DNA from: Phoronis australis
Lineage: Eukaryota > Phoronida > Phoronidae
NCBI GenBank assembly: GCA_002633005.1
Contig: NMRA01000477.1
Span: 169,249-233,248, forward strand
Length of the DNA stretch: 64,000 nt
Direction: 5' to 3'
Positions 1 to 13,200 of the stretch are shown one piece after another. The position numbers were made by a program, and so were the translations under genes. How positions within the stretch are numbered: position 1 is the stretch's first letter; the number at the start of each line of letters is the position of its first letter. Under the pieces are notes generated by a model, which did not search any database, was not told where the DNA came from, and was given only the letters and a program-made list of their open reading frames with translations.

Positions 1-3000
1 TTCAGTCAGGGTTCATAATGTCGGCTATGCTATAACCACTATCCAACAGCGTCTAGATAGAGCATATATTCTGCTGCCACAAGTGAGCACCATCTACCCC
101 AGGAGTGGATCCCTAGAGGGGGGATTACTTCTCACTGTCACTGGGACTGGACTATCAGGTAGGGGTTTGGGGCTCAGTCTGTATCAAGAGTAGGTTTAGC
201 AGATTTGTAGATTCGTGTGATGTTGAAATGGCTTCTGTGTGTTTCCAGTTATGCTGAAAGTTCTTTTCTTCAAGCTGAACCTAAAATTAACCTTTTTGTA
301 AAATCAAATGTTTGATTAGAGTAGATGAATTTGTTAGATTTCATACCTTATTGATTTTATAGGTACATTCAAGTGAGTCTTCAACTATGATAAAATGCAA
401 TCAAGAACGATGCTCTAAAAGTTGATGGATTTCACCTCAAATATGCCATGCCTTTAATGATTTGCCATCTGAGATATTGAATTTTAATTTTGTTATTGCT
501 CTCTTGTAGCTCCAGATCGTGTTTCTATCGGTGGCATTGACTGCATTGTGAAATCTTCAACTTACAGAGAGGTAGTTTGTGTCACACAGCCTTCATACGA
601 GACTGTTGGACAAACCATTGTAGAGGTGGTTGCCAATGGGAACCGTTTGCGTAGCAACAACTGTTCAACATCTTGCGAGTTTGCGTACTCTCAACTTGCA
701 ACGCCAGATGTGACTAGCATATCAACCAATCAAATCTCAGGGGCAAGCTCCCAGATAACGTTCTCCGGGGAGCGTTTGAATGGAACTGCTGAAGATGGCA
801 TTACCGTCTCTCTTGGTGGTCAGCGGTGCTCTGTCGTTTCTGTGACGTCCACGCAACTGACTTGCACCATTGGTTATGTCGTTGTGGGCAACCAGCCACT
901 CTCTATTCGTTATAATAGGCAAGGCAATGCAAAGTTGAGTGCTAAAACTATGGAAGTGTTGCCTAGCATTGACTCTATCAGTCATGTGGCTGGGAGTCAG
1001 CAGGGTGGTCTCTTGTTGACCGTCGTCGGTGGTGGTTTCACTGCGTCCAGCAGTTCTGTCACCATAGGTGACAAACCATGCGTGATAAAGTCCCTCAATT
1101 TGTCTGAGATTCACTGTGTCACGCCCGCCGGCAATGCTCAATTGAGTGTTGTCCAGGTTGTCTCAAATTCAGTCAAGTTCCCCAGCTCCACCTTTAATTT
1201 CCTCGACTCTGAGACACCAGAACTGACGAGTGTTTCTCCAGTGAGTGGCAACATCGGGGACACCATCACCATCTCTGGTGCCAAGCTGAGCGGAAATCCA
1301 TCAGATGTCACCATCCGTATTGGTGATGCTCAATGTAACGTTAGCAGTTCTACGACAAGCACCATCAGCTGCAACCTTGGCGATAGTCCATCAGGCTCGT
1401 ATCCAATCACAGTCCACGTGGCTGGCAAAGGCAATGGACGAAGCTCTCTATCGTTTAAGTATAATTTGGAAATCACCAATGTCTCACCTAAGGAAGGTAA
1501 GTGGAATCCTCATCAAAAGCTGCCTTTCTTATAATCCTTACAATTGGCGTGGAATTTGCCGACATCAGTGTTTTAACTAATCTCTTGTTTTTAGTTTCTT
1601 TGCATTAAAGCTCTGATAAACCCCCATGTGGGCAAAGAAATTAACTTTTGGTTTAGACTGCTTAACACTATGTTACTGGTTTCAACTTGTTCTTTGCTTA
1701 TTCAAGGTGTGGTTTTTGAGCTTGGACTGAGCTGACAGTTGGTAATTACTTAAGACTGAGGCTTGGTGAATGTAATGACTCACTAGGACAAACCAACTTG
1801 TTCAGCCTGGTCTTAAGCCATAACGAAGTGTCAGTTCTTTGCAACCCAAGAAATCACAAATTGAAAGCTATTTCATAACTATGAGTGAAACCTATTTATT
1901 TTGGTAGAACGTGAGCTGAGTGCAATTTGACTTTTAAAAATTAAAATAATTTTAAGTATCTAAGTATGGTTATCGACCAGCGTTGACTACCCATTGGTAA
2001 TATGCTGCATCTCACATACCAAAATTTAAGCAATTGGGCAATGTTCCTTGTCATGGGGCGTGTTGACTCGCCAGTCTAGTTTCACCTACCAGCACTCAGT
2101 CATCGTGACAGGGAATTCTGAGTCATTTTGTACGATTACTTTTAGGGTGTATTCTTCCAGCTTTTCTCGCTGCCATCGTAACTGTGAACCATAGGATTAA
2201 TCAGAAAGTCGAATTTCACGTACTTATTAAAATATGTTGTAGCAAAAATGAAAGTGTTGCAAATGCTGTGCTGCAAAAATGGCAACTTTAAGTTCCTTTA
2301 ATGGTGTACAGAAAGGAATTTGCTAAATGTAAAACCTTTTATTTTTCAAAATTTTAAAATGATCTGGATTCAGTGTTCAACTAAATTGTCATTTCAGGAA
2401 GCTTTGGTGGTGGTCAAGTCCTGACAATAACTGGTTCCGGGTTCAGTGCCAATGCGTCAGTCACTGTGTGTGACCAGCCATGTGGTACCACAACAACAAG
2501 TGGAACAAGCATACAATGTAAAACACCACCTCATCTGTTCAGTAAGTAATCCATGTGATCTCCCATGTCACAGTTTGCCAAGGTGAAGGAGTTTTTGAGC
2601 TTTTATCCCCCTTCATCGATGAATCATTTTGGCCAAGGGAAACATGAGAATCTTGAAAATCCTTTGTGGCACTGGTGAGACCGTACAAAATTTCCATCTG
2701 TGTAAATGCATGCATTTACTAGGTAATCCCGTGGGACCCTCGTATCATGAATTGCTCGTGTAAATGGACATCTTTCTGTTCTGAATATATTGAGATAACA
2801 AATTAAAAAGAACCGAGGGAATGTCAAATCTCCAGTGTTGAAGCTTGAGCGACTGCTGTCAGTAAAAGCTGAGATTCTTAATGAACAAAATGATACTTCA
2901 GTTATGTGATTGTTATCACTGACGTATTATTAATTATCATAATGATACTTCATACATTGTAAACAATGTAGTTGGATTGTACACCATTCATCTTCTCTTC

Positions 3001-4298
3001 CACAATGACTTCAGCTTTGTATGTCCAAATTACAGAATTGTATAATGAATGCCTCACTAGCAAAAGCAAAATGCACATCTATGCTTTATTTATGAAAAAA
3101 TTAATATTATGTTGGAACTTTATCCACATGTCTGTGTATTTAACCTATAAAACTAAAATCATTTGTAGAAATTATTTAGAATTTGATTCTTTACTTTATA
3201 TCAAAGCGCTAATTATTGGGTCACGTGACCATGTCTTTTTAGTAAAATTTTGTAAAAAAGGAAAGTTAATTTATAGCAAAGCAACGGTATCAATCACGTG
3301 ACAAAATTTTGTTTGATATAAATTTTCAAGATGAAATTTCAAAAGCACTGTAAGTTACAGTTTTCTAACTTATCATTTTATCTTTATTTTATTTAACTTT
3401 TGAAATTTTTTCATTAAAATTTTAAAATCCTCTCATGGAAAAGTGGAACACTTTAACCACTCCTAACAGTGTCTGACCAGACATTTCTGAGACTGAATGT
3501 TCCAAAATTTGGGTTCCTACTGAACCTTAACATCTTAATTGTTGAGTTTTGTCTGCAAGGTTTGTTTTTATTTTTTAGATGCAAACTCTACAACACAAGA
3601 CTGTGACATTGTTGTGACAGTCAAGGGCAAGACTGTTTCTGGGAAGACCAAATATGTCTATAAGGCGGGGCTCACACCTGTCGTTTCATCAATCAACCCA
3701 AAAAGGGGCGGTACAATGGGTGGAACCTCTGTTACTATCAAAGGTTCAGGATTTAGGTAGGCATGATGTGCTATACTGTGTTGTAGATGCCTAAAATTAA
3801 AAATTCGATATCATGGTGATTATAGGTACCGACTTGTGAGACTATGCACACTGTATTGTGTTGTTGTTGCTTCAAATCATGATGTTCATAGTCATGGTTT
3901 TCTTGATTGTCAGGCCTTCAAAATCTTTGGTTTACTATTGACTGCTCATAAAAGAACTAAATACTGATTCAAAGTCATATACAGCTGAAATTATTGCCTA
4001 AGTCAGATCCAAACCAGATCAAAAGATTTTTCCTTGAAAAGTGAAATTTGACTTATCAAGTCAAACAATGACCTAATTAATGTCAGTCTGACTCATGACA
4101 ATTTAATTTAGAAATCTGACGTCTGTTGCTCCTCTTTGCAGCTCAATTCAAGCAGAGAACACAGTAGATATTGCTGGCTCACCGTGTGTGGTCAGTGCAT
4201 CGTCTGCCACTGAAATTGTGTGTGTGACTGAGAAGAGACGCCCGTCTGTTCGGGCCAATGTTGTGGTGACTGTGGCCAGTCGCGGGGGGTCACCTAAG
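1..4298 (+). CDS. PKHD1L1: IPT/TIG repeat block of the fibrocystin-L-like protein
   Basis: Five exons (1-158, 510-1496, 2398-2541, 3579-3756, 4142-4298) encode about residues 1-541 of the visible protein. Roughly six immunoglobulin-like IPT/TIG repeats are visible. Each starts with a pattern like 'SISP..G...GG..LTITG.GF' followed by a paired-cysteine segment of the type 'G..PC.V....TEI.CVTP'. Exon 510-1496 alone holds about three repeats uninterrupted; the others are split after the glycine-rich strand, as at 158/510, 1496/2398 and 3756/4142. IPT repeats form extracellular rods in plexins and fibrocystins. The reading frame is open from base 2, so the first exon is cut by the window edge. The 4.3-5 kb stretch after this block is intron. 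Confidence 0.88.
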
Positions 4299-7200
4299 GT
4301 GAGTTGAACTGTAAGGATGACTAGGCTGTCAATTTTATGTCAATCAATTTATGTTTTCAAATGGGCAATGGTTTGACATGTCTAGTTTTGTTGAAAGTTA
4401 TGGTAATTATGTTTTTGATGGCAAGTAAAAGAAGAAGCAAAATGAAAACCAAGTTTGAAACTCAAAATTTTCGATAAAATCTTGACAGTTTTATTACTTG
4501 TTTGATGAGAAAATTGAACCAATAGGGTAAGAATACATTAAGGTAAACTAGTCCCAGTTGAAAACAGTTATCAACGAACCGAAGCCAGTCACAATGCTTT
4601 TGGCTAATTATAGCATATTTCTTTGAAAAAAAAACACCCTTACTTATTATAAGTTTTCATGAGAAATTTGACTTCAGAAGCCAGACTGGTGGAACACTAT
4701 AGTTTCACTCACCCATAAGTGAAATTATTTCAGCCAGTGTCGTATTGTAGTTTCACTCGCCTATATATGAGTCATATTGCCATGAAGTCACTGCTAATGT
4801 AATAAGTTCTCTGCTTTGCACAAAAGGAAGTCAGTGTTTGTGATATCGAGGGTTGATGGCGCTTGCAGGAAAGTTCACAAATCTATCAACAGAGTACAGG
4901 GTTCCATGAAACTGTCCGAATATTACCTGCTTCTGTGCGGCTGATGAGATCATGACAATAAACAGCTGCATTACTCCTTTCAGACTGCCGACACAGAGTT
5001 CCTCTACATTGACCGATGGTCCTCAGTCTTCACTTGGGGTGGGCAGTCAGTGCCCTCTGCTGGTGACCTGGTGGTCATTCCCAAAGGAGAGGTCATCCTG
5101 CTGGACAATAGTACAGAAATTCTCAAAGTTCTCATCATTGAAGGTGAGTTTCTCAATGCGTGCACAGTATAAAGTGTAACCATCTGAGATATGCTGTTGC
5201 TGAAATGATTCATTTTTTGCAATGAGAATGGTACTCTCTTTTAAAAATTTTAGCACATAGATCAATGTGTTTTATGGTTATTAAACCATTTCGTCCTCAG
5301 TGACATTCTATGAGATGTTTGAAATAGCTAACTGTTAACGTCATGTTTTGGCCATGGTTTACCGTGGAATAACGGGACAGACACAAATATTTTCATATAA
5401 TAGTGACAATTGAATATATTCCATCTTGAGAGTTACCCTGAAGTTTGCTCAAGACTGAACGGAAACATTGGAATTTGGAATATATTGTAACTATCATGCT
5501 GTAAGTAGCATGAGGCATGTTGATAATCTAAAAACTACACTGTGCTTATTGTTACACTACAGGGTCACTAATATTTGATGAGGTGGACGTCCAGTTAAAT
5601 GCCGAGATCATTCTGGTGAACAAAGGTGGACTGTTGCAGGTGAGCGATGCGTTTAGAATTTTGCACTTTTTGGTCAATTTAGTTTAATTTACTAACACAG
5701 TGAAAAGGTATTTGAATCCTTTTTATAAAAATGAATGGAATTAATACAAACAACAACTCTTCAAGTTGGAAGTTTAATGCTGTGACCTACTTGCACAATG
5801 GAAACACTTGTGTGCCTGAGTGAGCAGATGGACCGCTGTTGTATTAGTTTTATTAGTTTTATTACCTGTTTCTGGCATTAGTGCTCAAGTCCAGTCATGG
5901 AAAGCTCTAATGTAAAGGGCCGGAAAATTGGCAGGTGTCTCGACCTATGAGCACAATTATCAGAATGGAAAGGCGAGAGAACTTAGCTTACTCGAGCCAG
6001 ATGTCGTTTCGGAATTTGCTCGCTGCATCACTCACCTGGTTTGAAGTATTGATATTTCACCCATTTCTTTTTGATAGAAATCAACTAAAAAGTTTGAAAA
6101 CATCTATTTTATAGTAAAAATAAATTGTAACAAATTTACTGAAAAAAGTCCTTCAGAAATTTACATTTGCCTTTAGCGTTTTTTGATGTAAAACATGTCC
6201 CATTGCTTTTACAGAAATATCAAACTACACGTAACTGTTATTACTTAAGGAGGGCGATTAATTACAATATTAAGCCCTACTTATTTTCCTGGTACTTCAC
6301 GACACTTTTATTGAGTTTTCTTACACATCTTTACAAACCACTTCAGGCGTGTTGGACTTATGACACCTGACACCTCTGTTTATCTTTTTCGTTTTTGCCT
6401 AATTGACCTTACTGATTAATGAAAAATCTGCTGCTTTGGAAATTTAGCAGAAAATATTGCAGTTTTTGTCATGAATTATGTTACAGAATGCAAGACTGGT
6501 CTATTGAAAATTATTATTTAAAAATCATTTAAGGTGTTTGCGGGATCGATAACAAAAACGCTATTTCTTGTCTTAGAGCAGCATGAAATAATTTCCCTCT
6601 TGAATAAAATTCTCTACGCGCTATGAATTGTAATCAACAGAAAGGGGTGTAAAATTAATTTTGCAGACTTGAATTTCTAGACACTCAAATTTTAACTCTT
6701 GCATACGTGTAGATTTTGATAGGTTGTGATTGTATTACAAAACTCAGCTCTCTTGATCTGTCTCTTTGCCAGGTTGGTACAGTAAGTGAGCCATTCCAGC
6801 ACAAGGCAACAATCATGCTTCACGGTCACGTTAGGTCCAAAGAGATGCCTATATATGGAACCAAAGTGCTGGCCGTCAGAGAGGGCCGGCTAGAACTACA
6901 TGGTGAGGCAGTGCTCCAAAAAAATTTAAAGTATAATTAACCCACTACTGTGTGGCCCTGGGAAATTATTAACATCTTTTGATAAATCTCCCAACACTAT
7001 CTTGGAAACTCTTTGAATCCAGGTATTTGACTATGCCAGAATCATAAGAAAAAGTGTTGCTCTCAGTACCTGACATCATTCCAACATTTCAAATTCGCTA
7101 GTCAATAGCTAGAATAACGGAGATAGTAAGCTTATTCGAGAAACACTGGCCTTTCCCTCTGGTCACCTTGTCAAACTCGTCTGACAGAACACATTCAGAC

Positions 7201-10200
7201 TCTCCTGTTGGTGTTTTGTTAATGCATGCTTGGGTCAGCAGGTATTGTCTAGGGGTAATTCAACCGTTTCAGATCACAACAGTATCAGGTAGGGTGTATT
7301 TGTCACGATTATAATTTATTGTCCCCACAGGTAAACCCGTGGTTACCTCGTGGACAAGGTTATCTGATACAGCCAGTAGCCGCAGCTCAACATTAAAGTT
7401 ACAGGTACCCGTTAAATGGCAAGTCGGCGATGAAATCGTGATTGCCACCACGGGTCATAGGCATAGTCAGCGAGAGAACGAGAAGCGAAAAATCACGGCC
7501 ATTTCTAACGATGGTCGGACCGTCACTGTGGATTCACCTCTGGACTACACTCACCTGGGTGTAACGGAAACGTACGCCCAGGGGATATCACTGGATAAAC
7601 GCGCCGAAGTAGGACTATTAACGCGTAATGTTGTTGTGCGTGGTTCACGTGACCTACAGTGGGCGGAGGACATTCCTGCCTGCAAAAAGGGATTCAACAC
7701 AGGTAGGGTTTAATGTTCCGTCAGCTTCTTGTCTAATCAATTCAGAAAATTTCTCAACTTTGACAGTTACAACAAAACACACAGTCAAAGGTGGCTGCAG
7801 AGAATAGCACAGATTGCATTAAAATGATCCTTAATGAAAAATTTTTGGTTCATGAATTGAAAATTAATATTAATGTGGCAGTGTTTGATTCTGGGTTGTT
7901 GTTCCTGATTGGCTGACTGTTGATTGATTAAATACATGAGTCATGTGGGCTGCGTTACATGCTATCGTTAGGCATATTACTGCTGTGGGTTGTGATGGAC
8001 TGTGTGTTGGGAGTTCTTGTTCAGGAGTGAAATATGCATTGCGCTGTTCTTTGTCTATTTTCCATCCAAAAAGGAGGAACTGCAGAATTCACCATTAAGT
8101 GGACATTTTGGTTGCAGAAATTTGACCATTGTAATGATCATGGGCAGTAACCTTTTAATTAGTATATTTTTCAAACTGTGAACTTATGTGCTTGAATGGT
8201 AGGCATTTGGCACATGCACCTAATTCTGGAAATAGGCAGATGTGCCTAAATAGGCGCAAACATGGTGCGACTTCTCTTTATTTGCAGAGTGGCTTCATGT
8301 TATAGAATTATCATTTGGTTCAGTTATAAATTTGACTCTAGTCTGGGCCAGTCTAGCTCAATCCCCATTGTTCAGTGCCTCTGACAGTTTATCATCTTAT
8401 CGGTGTTCCTCGTCCATGACAGGCCAGTTTGCCACCCAGACCTGTTTCCAAGGCCGTTTTGGTGCCGAGATGGGAAGTGACATGTTTGGCGGCCATATTA
8501 TCATCCACGCTCCACAGAAGAGTAAGCAGCTGGCTGTTGGTAAGTATGTTAAACTTAACCATTTATGATAATTTTGACATCATGCTTTATGTACCAGCAG
8601 TGTTGTCTTACAGTCATACTTCCTTTCTGTAACGTAGAAAATAAATCCGAAACTAAAAGCGGCGATCCAGATCCTCTAAAGGATATACACTTGTGTGTCG
8701 AAAAGTAGAATAAATATTATGTAAATAAAACAACAAAAATGGATCACTCAAATTTTCAGATATAATAACATCCTTCGTCAACAGAAACAGAAATAAAGTA
8801 AAATCAAATACTTTATATAACAATTGACATCTGATATACAAGGCTTGGAATTTTTCGCGGAAACGCGGATTTCCGCTTTTTTCAAATGTTCTGTCCGCGC
8901 ATTTTATTATATTTCCGCGTAAAAAAATCGGATTTGATATAAAATTTCCGCGGCAAATTCCTTTCTTACCGCGGCGTTGCCGACGACGTTCACCTCGAAA
9001 AGCGGAAGTTGCTCGTTATGTTTCGGAGGAACGTAAATTGTCAACATTGCCGGGGCATCTGGGATAGCGTGGTGGGATTTTCAATGGCGACTCGGTGATT
9101 GTAAACCGCGGTGACAAATACTACGGCTCCGCAGCCAAAAATGTGTGGGGGTGGGAGTGGACGGACGAGCTAAAGAGACGCAGATGCATGCTACTGATGG
9201 TGGTAACGTTTTTTTTTTTTAAGTCCTCCCGACTTTTGTCGGCGAAAGGCTCACATCGACTATTTCAAAGCTGGGTAGCGCGCGTGTTTTTGGCCGTAAA
9301 AGTTTCCGCGTTTTGTCGTCATTGGTCATTCCAAGCCCTGGATATATGGCGAAACGAACATGATACATTGTTGCGGAAAAAATAAGGATATAATTTAAGA
9401 AATCTTTAATATGTTCAATCCTTTAGGTTCAAGTGTGTTAAGCTTAATTTATCCAAAATTGTTCTCTTTTGAATCTGTGAGGGCTACTGGTGTAAAATAA
9501 TAGAGAAACTCCAATAGTACCCCAGTCGCATGAGTCGTGATGCGAAAGTCTGGTTCCTTTTGTCAGATTTTTTTTGACCAGTACTAACCATCTTTAAGTT
9601 TATGTGCGTTCTTACCAACAAGCCTGTGCATTTATCCAAACGTAAGAAACTATGGAGCTTAACTTCATAAAAGTATTTTCTGAAAGTAGAAAGCCAGCAG
9701 AATTTGATGTTTTTTATTTTATACCAAACTGCTATACATTAATTAGGTCACGTCACCATGTCTTTGTTGTAAAAATTAACAAAACTACAGCATTAATAAC
9801 ATGACCAAATATGACATTGTCTCTTTAGGTGCTGCCTGAATGGCACCATGCAAACATGACGTAACACAAAGAAGTTACAAGGTGTGCTCCATGTGTTCTA
9901 TTCTCAATTTTGATGACCTGTCCCTAAGTTTTCCTAGGTGCACTAGGTGTAGTCAATAACTAGCTCACTAAATAATGGCATGTGTAATATTTTGCACAGA
10001 GGACAATACTGATATTCATAATTGATCAACTTTTTGTTTGCAGCACATATTGAGTATGTTGAACTCACCTACGTTGGACAGGCGTTCCGACTCGGAAGAT
10101 ATCCCATACACTTTCATTTGAACGGTGACCTTTCGGGGTCATATGTCAGAGGCTGCGCCATTCACTGGTCATTCAACCGAGCTGTTAACATACACAACAC

Positions 10201-13200
10201 CCACAATGTCCTGATCGAGAGAAATGTTGTTTATAACATCATGGGCGGAGCTTTATTCCTGGAAGACGGCATAGAAACTGGCAATATTTTCCAATACAAC
10301 CTAGCAGTCTTTGTCCGAGACAGCTCCAGCCTCCTTAATGATGACTTGACTCCCGCTGCTTTCTGGGCCACCAACCCTGACAACGTGTTCCGGCACAACG
10401 CTGCTGCTGGGGGCTCCCACTTCGGTTTTTGGTTCCGCATGCACAACCATCCAGATGGACCCTCTTTCACTAAAAGTATCTGTCCACGAAAGGTACTGAT
10501 TCGCGAGTTCTATAACAACACCGTCCACTCGCAGGGTTGGTTTGGTTTGTGGTTTTTTAAGGCTTATTTTCCTATGAAGACTGGTCAGTGTAGCTCGAAC
10601 ACTCCAGAGCCTGCTGTTTTTCGTAGACTGGTCGCTTGGAACTGCGAAAAAGGTGCTGAGTGGACAGATGGTGGCGCCATACAGTTTCATGACTTCCTGC
10701 TTGTTGCCAACAGTGTATCCGGTGTGGAGATACACGGAATAAGCCAAGCGGGCGACACCAAGTACACAGACAGGGGTCCATTGGTGAAAGACACCATCAT
10801 CGTCAGCAGGGACGGTACCGGGTCTACAGCTACGGGTATTGCGCTGCCCCCCAGCAAGGGGCTGAAAGTGAAGAACACAACGTTTGTCAATTTCTACAGC
10901 AGTTCCGTTGGTGTCCAACTGTCAGGAGCTCCGAGTAGATCAGCGGCATTCGATGCTGTGTTTGAACAGATCACTTTTATCAACTCGCCAAACCGAGGTG
11001 CCTCCCACTGGGAGCATGAGGTGGAGCTGTTGGACATGGATGGGACTTTAACTGGTCATGAAGGACATAGGATCATTCCATCATCAGACCTGCTCCCCCC
11101 TTCGTGTGTCAATGTTTCCTCCACGTTCAGGGACTCAATGAGATGCCCGCCGAAGGTACGATTCATTCGTATGGGTCTCAATAAAGCCAAGCCATCGGTG
11201 TTGACGTACAAGAACTTCCTGGTTGAGAACACGTACGGCACTAGTTCACTGCCGTGGGGTAAAAAGAGGATAACGCATGGGAAGGGATATGAAGCCAAAC
11301 TTCCAATAGGCCTGACATACTCGATGAAGTTTGAGAATGTTAGAACTCTCTCTAACATGTCCTACAGTGCTGAATTCGATGACTTAACAGTAAGTTTTGA
11401 ATGCTCGAACTGCTTCTTTTCTGACTGAATAAGTTTTTCCATTCAGTTAATTTTTTGTGCCAAGATGTTGTATCTCGCACAAGATACAAGACTCGAGTCT
11501 GACATTAGCAGCTTGTCTGATATTAGCGTGCTGAGGTGACGATAAATGCGGGGAGTTGGTGGGATGAGGTTTTGATCATAGTACAAGTTTTGTGTTTATG
11601 CATTTATAAAGTCCATAGTCTGCCTTTAATGGCCATTCACTTTACTGAGGTGTCTAAAATTTTTAATACATTATTATAATAGTAATATACAATCTTAACA
11701 ATGAGCACATACACACACGCACTCACACCTTGTAGTCGCTTAATTTTCAATTATAATGTGAGGAATTTCATTCATCGATATTTAAATCTTTAAAAAATAT
11801 ATTTCCCTGTGAGATTAAAATGTTTTAAAATATTCACAAAAGCATGTAGATGGTAAAGCGTCCCTCCAATCTTTCACAGTATATGTGATATTTTGCTAGA
11901 ATCAAAATGAAGTTTGTGATAATAGTAACTGTGGTGTAAGTAAAAGTATTTATTTTTAATACATGTTGCCATTTCTCTGTTGTAGCCCTCTGATTATATA
12001 ATTATTGAACAGCCATTGGCTGAGATGCCTGACCGTGTCAGCGTTTCGGGAGGTAATCGCCAGATGTCGCCCATGCCACTGTCAAATGAAAACGTTCATG
12101 GTGACTGGTTTTATGATGCGGGAAAACAGAGGTTCAGTTACATAGGTATGAGAAATGATTAACTAGTGATATCGATCAAGGTGAAAAATGCACAGCAGTT
12201 CAAGACAGTTTTTTTCTGTACCTAGAGCTTAGTGTTATTTTAAGAAATACACTTGCATCGCAAATCCAAGACCATTTTTTCCAGGCAGTTCAGCCGTATC
12301 ATTTTATTGTTAAAAAATACAGAATACCTTATTCTTGCAGTCACCATGTTACAAAGAGCCTCCTTTTAGGTTTTTAAATAAATGCATTCCGTGCCTAATT
12401 TCAGTGCAAAACGTGATTTACGTCTCAAATGCATTGTTTTTTAAATCTAAAGAGAGGCTTAATTTTTTAAAATGGCGACTGCGTAAACTAAGGTCTGTTC
12501 TTGCGCGCAGTTTCATAATTACTTTTTATCTTGTAATTGCGTGCTTGTAATGAGATTCATATAACATGATCTTGAAATTTTTCTCAATATATGATTGGAC
12601 TGATACCCTGCTGCACCTTCTTTTAACACTTGTCAGAGATCAAATGACTAGTGCAGGAAAAGGCCACCAGTCGGTGAATATTAGACATCTAGTCGATAAA
12701 TATAGAAAGGAAGTGCACAGTTGAAATGCAAGTCCAGCGTTAGGTTTTAGTTCTTTGTCACCAGCTTAGGGCACAATATGGTGGACAAGTGGAATTTTAT
12801 TTTCTCACTTTTTCGTAGAGGATTGGTAACACCAAATCGATGCTTTAATATTTTTGAGTTCATTGCTATAGCTGCCATCAGAGATTTTTTCAAAAATTCT
12901 GAGAAATGAGAACAATTAGAAGCCCTTGAAAAATAAGAGTTGTAAGTTTTGGCCATTATGTTATTTTTGTACAAAAATTTGTGAGGTTTTATGGTATATC
13001 TCAAACAGTGCTTTTAATGTTGTATGTATTAACTTTGCCAGTTTCTGGTCGCACGTCTCGCTCTAAGAGGGCCGTCTCTCGACCTACCACATTGGCCCGC
13101 ACTCTCTCTGTCAGCACTACCCGCTGTTTCTACAAGGACTGTATTGTTCCACCGTCCCCAAAGGAGGTCCCACCTGCCCGAGCCACACCCGCCAATCCGT

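Noticed and set aside
737-1141. Open frame of 134 codons on the minus strand
   Set aside because: It lies wholly opposite the IPT exon 510-1496, whose + frame has clear domain motifs; antisense shadow.
8332-8632. Two alternative + frames overlapping 8423-8539
   Set aside because: Only the frame giving QFATQTCFQGRFGAEMG joins in phase to the neighbouring exons and matches fibrocystins.
10301-10918. 205-codon minus-strand frame opposite the beta-helix exon
   Set aside because: Shadow of a strongly supported coding exon; no recognisable protein motif.
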